Shown here: one piece after another, positions 1 through 6,100 of the stretch
Position numbering within the stretch: position 1 is the first letter of the stretch
Layout: each line of letters begins with the position of its first letter
NCBI GenBank assembly: GCA_902783175.1
Contig: CACZQA010000060.1
Location: forward strand, 1 to 7,419
From: an uncultured Coriobacteriaceae bacterium
Lineage (GTDB): Bacteria; Actinomycetota; Coriobacteriia; Coriobacteriales; QAMH01
Reading direction: 5' to 3'
Length of the DNA: 7,419 bases
Translations under genes and position numbers: made by a program
The notes under the pieces: generated by a model
Database searches by the model: none
Told to the model about the DNA's origin: nothing
The model's input: the letters and a program-made list of their open reading frames with translations, nothing else

Positions 1-14
1 AAAACTCGCTCCAT
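1..14 (-). CDS. Start of a downstream gene, truncated by the left edge (possibly the ECF S component)
   Basis: Only the first four codons and two bases are visible, reading M-E-R-V on the minus strand. The ATG (14-12) shares its A with the TGA stop (16-14) of the ABC ATPase gene, giving a TGATG junction that is typical of translationally coupled operon genes. Shine-Dalgarno support is weak: a GGAAG lies about 13 nt upstream, further than ideal, so expression would depend on coupling. The operon already supplies the T and the two A subunits of an ECF transporter but no S component, so the S component is the natural candidate for this position. Four residues cannot show that, and the start itself could be coincidental. 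Confidence 0.4.
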
Positions 15-1549
15 CACGCCCGCCCGTCTTCCTGCGCGCTCCATGCGGCGAGCAGGCGAGAGAAGCTGTCTGGCACCGGTCGGTAGAACAGGTTTCCCTC
101 GAAGAACTCCCCCGTCGGCTGCGCGCAGGCGCAGGCACCGTCGAACATCATGTACGTGGTATCTGCGACCAGCGCGGCAAAGGGCAGGTCGTGCGTGGTC
201 ATGACGACCGTCGCGCCGTCATCCGCACACGCGCGCAGCTTCGAGGCAACTTCTGCCTTCGCCCGGGCATCAAGCCCCTTCGACGGCTCGTCCAACAGCA
301 GAAGGCGCGGCTTCGTCAACAGGACCTTCGCAAACGCGAGCAGCTGCTGCTGCCCGCCCGAGAGGTCGTAGGGATGACGCTGCCCCATGCCCGAAAGCCC
401 GAACTCCACGAGCAGCCTGTCGATATCGGCTTGCGTGTAGCCACATCCCGGCTGCCACTCCGCGAGCTCTTCCTGCACGGAATCGCAGACGAAGAGTGCC
501 TTGGGGTCCTGCGGCAAGAGCACCTGCGACGAGCGCTGCGGGCTGACGAGCTTGCCGCGTTCGAGCTTGAACACGCCGGCTATGACGCGCAGGAGCGTGG
601 ACTTTCCGCAGCCGTTCCCGCCGACGATGGCGTGGATGCGCCCCGTCGCAAACGTGGCGTCGAAACCAGAGAGGATCCACCTGCTCTCGCGCGTGTAGCG
701 CATGAAGGCATCGTCCAGGGTTATCGCGGGCTCGCAGGCGCGCTCCGCATGAAGGGAGGCGTCATCGCCGCCCCGCCGGTTCGCCCGCTGACAGTCGAGC
801 CACGCGCTCGCGCGGTCGCGGACCTGCGGCCATTCTGCAGCCGTGCCCTCGAACTCTTCGAGGGAGCACGGCGCGAGCCCCTCGGGGCCGAGCCGTACGG
901 CATCGGTCGCGTAGCTGGCCATGACCTCGGGCTCGTGCGTGGCAATCACCACGGTCATGCCGAGTTCTCTGTTGATGCGGAAGAGCGCGTGCGCGAAATT
1001 CTTAGACGCGACGGGGTCGAGCTGGGCCGTGGGTTCGTCCAACAGCAGCAGCCGAGGTCGCATGGCAAGCGCCGCAGCGAGGTTGACGATCTGCGCCTGG
1101 CCACCCGAGAGCTCCGCGGTCTTCTGCGCAATCCACGGCTCGATGCCGAAGAAGTGCGCGACCTCCGCAACGCGCCGGCTCATCTCCTCAGGCGCAAGCC
1201 CCAGATTCTCGAGCCCAAACGCGAGCTCATGCCAGACCGTGTCGCACACGAGCTGGTTGCCGGGATGCTGAGAGACATAGCCGACTTCGAGCGTCGCGTC
1301 GTAGCCGCTCGCCCGCTCGGGCTCGTGCCCAAATACCCGCAGCATGCCGCTCCTGGTGCCCGCGGGCGATATCTCGGGCTTCGCGCAGCGCAGCAGCGTC
1401 GTCTTTCCGCTTCCCGTCGAACCGACGAGCAGCGTGAACGACCCCTGTGCCACCTCCCAATCGAGATGGGAGAGCACGGGCGCGCTCTCGGGATAGGCAA
1501 AGCCGAAGTCCGCAAGCTCGAGGGCCCAGGCCCGCTCGTCTATCTCCAT
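14..1549 (-). CDS. ECF transporter ATPase with two fused ABC cassettes (EcfA-EcfA' type)
   Basis: This 511-residue cytoplasmic protein powers an energy-coupling-factor importer by ATP hydrolysis on the EcfT scaffold. Cassette 1 has Walker A GSTGSGKTT (43-51), Q-loop Q94, signature LSGGQ (147-151), Walker B LLLLDEPT (167-174) and switch His205. Cassette 2 has Walker A GGNGCGKST (310-318), Q-loop Q347, LSGGQ (396-400), Walker B LLLLDEP (416-422) and His453. Every catalytic element is present in both halves, so both ATP sites should work. A variable linker (about 234-278) joins them. Single-chain duplicated ATPases are known in the family (YkoD of the thiamine-precursor system is one); more often EcfA and EcfA' are separate. 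The frame is open upstream to 1717, but the ATG at 1549 is preferred: GGGAGG (1562-1557) sits 7 nt before it, and longer versions would run deep into ecfT. The ATG at 1555 is too close to that site. The start overlaps the end of ecfT by 10 nt. Confidence 0.95.
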   Translation of the reverse strand: MEIDERAWALELADFGFAYPESAPVLSHLDWEVAQGSFTLLVGSTGSGKTTLLRCAKPEISPAGTRSGMLRVFGHEPERASGYDATLEVGYVSQHPGNQLVCDTVWHELAFGLENLGLAPEEMSRRVAEVAHFFGIEPWIAQKTAELSGGQAQIVNLAAALAMRPRLLLLDEPTAQLDPVASKNFAHALFRINRELGMTVVIATHEPEVMASYATDAVRLGPEGLAPCSLEEFEGTAAEWPQVRDRASAWLDCQRANRRGGDDASLHAERACEPAITLDDAFMRYTRESRWILSGFDATFATGRIHAIVGGNGCGKSTLLRVIAGVFKLERGKLVSPQRSSQVLLPQDPKALFVCDSVQEELAEWQPGCGYTQADIDRLLVEFGLSGMGQRHPYDLSGGQQQLLAFAKVLLTKPRLLLLDEPSKGLDARAKAEVASKLRACADDGATVVMTTHDLPFAALVADTTYMMFDGACACAQPTGEFFEGNLFYRPVPDSFSRLLAAWSAQEDGRA

Positions 1550-2415
1550 TTCCATGCCTCCCATAACGTGACGAGTGACGGCAACGCGAACAGCAACGCG
1601 TACAGGATGTAGCGCGGGTCGAAAGCGAGCGGGGTCGTCTTCGGGTAAAACGAAAACGACGAGACCGTCTGCACGGCGATGACCACGTCCAAGACGGCGA
1701 GCGCGGCAACGGCACAAAGCGCCACGGCGTCACGGCGCCTGAACGCACGGCGCCGGTACACGCTGCGCTTGCGGTACCTCGACCATCCCCGTGCGCGCAT
1801 CGTATCGGACGTCTCGAGCGAGTCCTCGAGACTCCACCCCACGAGAACAGACATGAGCCGTGTGCGCTTCAAGCGGTTTTTCCTCCCCGCGTCGGCATGC
1901 GCCGCAGTGCACGCCTCCTGAACATCCGAGACCGCCTTGCCGCGCCGCACCAGCTCGGGCACGAGCCGACCCGTCATGGAGAGCATCAGCGTCACGGTCG
2001 GCACCGCGTTTCCCGTCAATTCCATGATCTTGTCAAACGTGAGGATCCTGAAGGCGCAGCCGAGCCACAGGAGCGTGGACACGAAGAGCAGCCCCATGCA
2101 TGCCCCGTAGGCAAGGCTTTCCGCATAGACCACGACGACTCCCACGCGAAACAGCTCGGTCGAGCCCGACGCCGAGAACAAGGGGTTCGCGGCGCAGATC
2201 AGCAGCACGAGGGGGAGCTGCCACGCAAAGGACGAGAACGTCTCGCGCACGCCACGCTGCAGCATGCTGCACGCACCCCCCGCGACAAAGGAAATCGCGA
2301 TGAGGACAGGGTGGAACGCCGACATCGTCAGCACGCAGACAGCCAGGTAGAAGGCAGCCTGCACCCCAGGGTGCAGGCTGCTCGGCATTTCTTGTCCGTC
2401 AGGGGAAAACGTCAT
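1540..2415 (-). CDS. ecfT: Energy-coupling factor transmembrane protein, EcfT/CbiQ family
   Basis: A 291-residue polytopic membrane protein. It is the scaffold that links the ATPases to a substrate-binding S component. Hydrophobic segments are seen at about 18-50 (probably two close helices), 64-83, 91-120, 229-250 and 266-287. Between them lies a long, basic cytoplasmic region (about 146-228) containing the two coupling-helix elements of the family: a first arginine-glycine element around 157-159 (RRG) and the canonical second one, M-R-A-R-G (206-210), preceded by the usual SLEDSLETSD-type helix. These motifs dock into grooves of the ATPases. The C terminus overlaps the ATPase start by 10 nt and the gene begins 10 nt after the DUF4430 gene, so subunits are probably made in step. 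The start at 2415 has only a modest AAGG site; an internal ATG at 2388 (residue 10) is a real alternative and leaves all helices intact. A strong inverted repeat lies in codons 10-21. Confidence 0.9.
   Translation of the reverse strand: MTFSPDGQEMPSSLHPGVQAAFYLAVCVLTMSAFHPVLIAISFVAGGACSMLQRGVRETFSSFAWQLPLVLLICAANPLFSASGSTELFRVGVVVVYAESLAYGACMGLLFVSTLLWLGCAFRILTFDKIMELTGNAVPTVTLMLSMTGRLVPELVRRGKAVSDVQEACTAAHADAGRKNRLKRTRLMSVLVGWSLEDSLETSDTMRARGWSRYRKRSVYRRRAFRRRDAVALCAVAALAVLDVVIAVQTVSSFSFYPKTTPLAFDPRYILYALLFALPSLVTLWEAWKWR
2354..2381 (-). promoter_or_regulatory. Perfect 12-bp GC-rich hairpin at the start of ecfT
   Basis: The arms GCAGCCTGCACC and GGTGCAGGCTGC are perfect reverse complements separated by a 4-nt loop. 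In the transcript this forms a very stable stem inside codons 12-21 of ecfT, about 34 nt after the first possible ATG (2415) and 7 nt after the alternative ATG (2388). No run of U follows it, so it is not an intrinsic terminator. A role in damping ecfT translation, protecting a processed mRNA end or setting subunit ratio is inference. It could also be a chance product of a GC-rich coding sequence. Confidence 0.5.
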
Positions 2416-2425
2416 CTCGCCTTGG

Positions 2426-3160
2426 TTACCCTGCGGTGTAGTGCCAGTTCACGGTGTCGCCATCGGAAAGCGTCACGGCATCGCACGCCTTGTTCGGCTC
2501 GACCCCGTTCACGCTGTAGAGCCATCCGCTCGTTGCTCCGTGTTCCTTTTCCGCCAAGCCGTTGATGGCGGCGACGTACGTGCCAAAGGACGTCGGACGA
2601 GCATTCACGCTCATCCCCGTCGCGACAAGGGCGTCATAGGGAGTCGACCCCTTGGGAAGCGTGATCGTCGCAGACGCAGAGCCCGCACCGCCCGCACTGC
2701 CGTCTACCGTGATGGAGACGGAAATCTTGTTGCCCTTGGCCTTTGCCCCCGCAGAGCTGCCGTTGCTGGCGGCAGGGGCGCTGGCTGCCCCCTGCGACTT
2801 CGCCGTGTCCGCAGCAGCACCCGCCGAAGCGGTGGAGCTGTCATCCGATTGCTGGGCCTCCTGCGTCCCCTCTTCGGACGCTGCTGTCTCATCTGCCGTC
2901 TGCTGGTCGGATTCGGCGTCCGACGACGATGCCTCGACGGCAGCGGGCTTGCCGGAAATCATCGCAATAGGGTCGTTTCCCTGGACGTACTGGGACATCG
3001 ACCACGCGCAAAACGCGATAACCGCAAGTGCGAGAACCACGATGACTGCCGTCAGCACACCACGATGCCGCTTCGGCTTTGCATTGGGAGCATCGGGGGT
3101 ATTGCCACCCGCTGCGGTATTTGCCGCCCGATCGTCTTGCTTGGTGAACTCTTCGGACAT
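2426..3160 (-). CDS. Membrane-anchored extracellular DUF4430 protein
   Basis: A 244-residue protein. A polar N terminus ending in the basic run KPKRHR (28-33) precedes one hydrophobic helix (about 35-54), predicting N-in/C-out topology with an uncleaved anchor. Residues about 72-143 are a low-complexity Ala/Ser/Gln/acidic linker that would space the C-terminal domain from the membrane. Residues about 144-243 form a DUF4430 domain: a beta strand (KISVSITVDG), the turn LPKGSTPYDALVATG, then the hallmark GWLYSVNG (212-219) and the closing strand DGDTVNWHY. The family resembles the C-terminal beta domain of transcobalamin and intrinsic factor (established relationship, function in bacteria largely inferred). 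The start is secure: AGGAAGGA (3176-3169) lies 8 nt upstream, inside the 3' end of the giant surface gene whose stop is just 1 nt away. It lies directly before ecfT, so a ligand-delivery role for the ECF importer is likely. Cys51 lies in the helix but is preceded by Phe, which does not fit a lipobox. Confidence 0.88.
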   Translation of the reverse strand: MSEEFTKQDDRAANTAAGGNTPDAPNAKPKRHRGVLTAVIVVLALAVIAFCAWSMSQYVQGNDPIAMISGKPAAVEASSSDAESDQQTADETAASEEGTQEAQQSDDSSTASAGAAADTAKSQGAASAPAASNGSSAGAKAKGNKISVSITVDGSAGGAGSASATITLPKGSTPYDALVATGMSVNARPTSFGTYVAAINGLAEKEHGATSGWLYSVNGVEPNKACDAVTLSDGDTVNWHYTAG

Positions 3161-3161
3161 G

Positions 3162-6100
3162 CTAGTGTTCCTTCCTGCTCTTCAGGTAGTACAAGACGAC
3201 GAGGACGAGGACCACGGCCGCTGCCGCCATGCCGACGAGGGGCCAGATGGGAAGCGCGGCTTGCTTGTTATCGTCTGCTGCCTTCTTGGAATCGGCTGCG
3301 GGCTGCGCGGAGGCAACGGCGCCTGTCGCCTGCGAGTCCTGACCCGCAGATTCCTGTGCCGCCTGCGAGATGAACATCTCCGCCGCAGAACCCGACCCGC
3401 TGATGGACATGGGAGATGCGCCACCAGTCGACGCGTTGCCGTCTTTCTCCGCGACACCGTTCTGGGAATCGGCGGACCACTTGGCATACAGCGTGAGCGG
3501 GCCTTCGACGGGACCGGAAGCATCCCAGGGCTGCGAGCACGCCTCGTCGAGATACCATCCGCCAAAGGTGTAGCCCGCGCGCGTCGGCTGCGGGACGCTC
3601 GAGAGCACGTGACCGCGCGCCACCTTGACCGGCGCGAGAGATTCGCCGCCTCTCGTATCGAACGACAGCGTCGCGCCCGGCTGCGCGTTCAGCTTCATCA
3701 GCTTGCGCGCGTCGTTTGCATAGTAGAGGTTTCCGCTCGCATCGGAGATGAGAGACGCCGTGCAGTAATTCTGATTGTCGGCATCCGGCGTGAAGATCTG
3801 ATACGCCTGGTCGTCGCCGAGCTTGTACGCGTAGACCCCGCCCGTCTCGTTATTGCAGGTGAAATAGGCGTAGACGCCGTCTGCCTGCGCCGAGACCAGC
3901 GGTGAGCTCTGCGCCGCGCCCTTGCCGCCCCGGACGGTTTTGAGAACTGTCATCGTGGACAGGTCGACAACGGAGAGGGTGCCGTAACCATCGGCATCCA
4001 TGCCGCACACGTATGCCTTGCCATCGTAGACGGCGGGCGTGGACGTCGAGGTCGTCGCAAACGAGACGCTTCCCGTCTCGGAGAGGCTGTCTTGCTGCCT
4101 GCAGACCTTGTGGAGCGTGCCATCGTCGCGCGAGACGGCGAGATAGGTTCCGTTGCCCGAGTCGTCAACGTCGGACAGCGCGACGACGCCGCTGTGCGAG
4201 GGAGTGCCGATCGGCAGCTGCGTCTTCACAGCGCCCGTCTCGGAATCGATGAGCTTCACGTTGCCCGTGTCGTCGGCAATCAGCAGATCGCCGCCGCTCG
4301 GGGCACCAGCTGCCCAGTAGTACCCGCTCGACTCCCCCTCTCCCGCAGTTTCCGTCGTCGTCCAGACGGGCTGTTTGGAAGAGCCGCTGCGCTGCGGTGT
4401 CGCGTCCACACAGACCATCGTCCCCGCCTTGCTCACGTTGGCAGCGCCCACGACCGTAAAGCAGGCGATCAGGCGATCGCCCACGATGCTCAGCGACGAG
4501 AGAGACTGGTACTGGCCCGCCTCGTTCTTGGGCAGGGCATCGGTGCACCACACCAAATCAAGCGTGTTCGCGTTGAAGGCCGCGATCCGGCCGTCGTTTG
4601 CCGCGGCAAAGATCATGCCGTTGGCGTAGACGGGACGGCAGAAGTAGAAGGCAGGCGAAAGGCCCGTCGGCTTCGAGAGCTTCTCCTTGCCCGTCTCGGT
4701 ATCGACCTTGTAAATCTTGCTGCCTGCGATGAGGTAGATATCGCCGTTGACGATGAGAGGATCGGAGACGCCCTCTGTCGCCATCGAGCCAGTGGAGCCG
4801 GCAGAAAGCGGGTCGAACGTCCAGGCAGCGCTCGCCGCGTCCGTCGGCGTCAGCGCCCCGTCCTGCGAAGTCACGACCGCGCCGTCCTTCTTGCCCATGC
4901 CGAACTGCGGCCACTGTGCCTGGTAGTCCGGCAGGTCCGTGGCGGGATCGACGACCGGGTCGACGCTCGGCACGCCCTCACCGTCTTTCGAGTACGACCA
5001 GGAAACTGCGTCGCCAGCCTTCAGAACGATCTGATCGGCCATCTTGTTGGCCGCCTTGCCGTTCACGAACAGCTGCCAGAACTTGCCAGTACTCTCGTCC
5101 CAGCCGAGCTTGCTGCCGTCAAAGGGAGACGTGATGCTGCTCAGGTAGAAGCCGTATGCGGTATCCGTGTAGTCTGCGTTCAGCCCGGACTTCGAGATGA
5201 GCGCCTTGGTCACGTCGGCGGCAGTGCTGCCCTGCGCCACGGATATCGTCGTCTGGGCCGCCCACGCGGCACTCGTACCGGATGCATCCGGGCCGTATAT
5301 CGCGCAGCTGACCTCGAGCGTCGCGCTCGGGGCGGACTCGCCGTCTGCAACGTATGCCCATTCGATGCTGTCGCCTTGCTCGAGCGTGACCTGGTCGGCC
5401 GACCTGTCGGATGCCTCCCCGTTGACGAACAGCTGCCAACGCTTGCCCGTCAGCGCGTCCGCGCCGAGCGTGCGCCCGCCGTTGGGCGAGGTAACCGAGT
5501 TCAGGACGAATCCCTGCGCGTCGTTCGCGTAGTCTGCCGAAAGCCCGGATGCCGTGAGCAGCTCTTTCGTGGCGTCAGCTGCCGTGGAGCCCGGGGCAAG
5601 CGAGTAGGAGCGGACCGAAGACCAGGTCTCGGGGGCGCCTGTCGTGTCGATGCCCACGAGCGAGGCGGTCGCGGTCACCGTGGGAGCGTCTTTGCCCGTC
5701 GTCCCCATGACGGTGAACGTCGCGGAAACTGCCGTGCCCGCGAGTTTCTTGAAGGTCGCATCGTCGGGGTAGCGTTCGGCATAGCGGCCGTACTTCTCAG
5801 ACCTCAGATACGAGTCAACCGTCACCTTGGTATTGAACTCGGGCTTGCCCTGAAACACGAGGTTCTCGTGCTTGATGATGTCGGGCTTGCTGGAACGGAA
5901 CTTGTTCCAGCCGAGCACGCCCATATCGTCTGCGCCGGGGATCGTCGCGGGAACGATGCCGTCGCCGGCAGCCGAGGCGCTGGAGCTGTCGTAGCTCCAG
6001 ACGACACTGCCGTCCGCTCCAAGCGTCGCCTTCTGGAACGCATGGAGGCTGCCTGTCACGTCCGTGGAGTCCTGCCCGTTCGAGATGCCGTTCCAGTACC

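Noticed and set aside
191..1612. Long plus-strand open frame (473 codons) opposite the ABC ATPase
   Set aside because: Antisense shadow of a GC-rich gene. The product is an Arg/Leu/Glu-rich string with no domain pattern, while the minus strand carries two complete sets of ABC motifs.
1550..1717. N-terminal extension of the ATPase to an ATG at 1717
   Set aside because: The extra 56 residues are Arg/Val-rich shadow sequence of ecfT, and a good ribosome site directly precedes the ATG at 1549.
2416..2425. Possible promoter or terminator between the DUF4430 gene and ecfT
   Set aside because: Only 10 nt separate the genes. No -10/-35 pair or stem with U tract is visible, and the nearby hairpin lies inside ecfT.
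3001..3020. Possible lipobox cysteine (Cys51) in the DUF4430 protein
   Set aside because: The cysteine is preceded by Phe, lies at the end of a long hydrophobic helix and is over 50 residues from the start; this does not match a lipoprotein signal.
3240..3260. Possible sortase signal in the ALPIWP stretch before the C-terminal helix
   Set aside because: The residues after LP do not give the required Thr-Gly (or a near variant), and the helix is better read as a simple membrane anchor.
2652..3905. Plus-strand open frame (417 codons) spanning the DUF4430 gene and the end of the surface gene
   Set aside because: It crosses two well-supported minus-strand genes and their junction, and its product is compositionally biased with no recognisable fold.
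5980..6000. Inverted repeat CTGGAGCT / AGCTCCAG with a 5-nt loop inside the third aBig-like module
   Set aside because: An 8-bp stem deep in a coding region, with no U tract and no gene boundary nearby, is within chance for GC-rich sequence.
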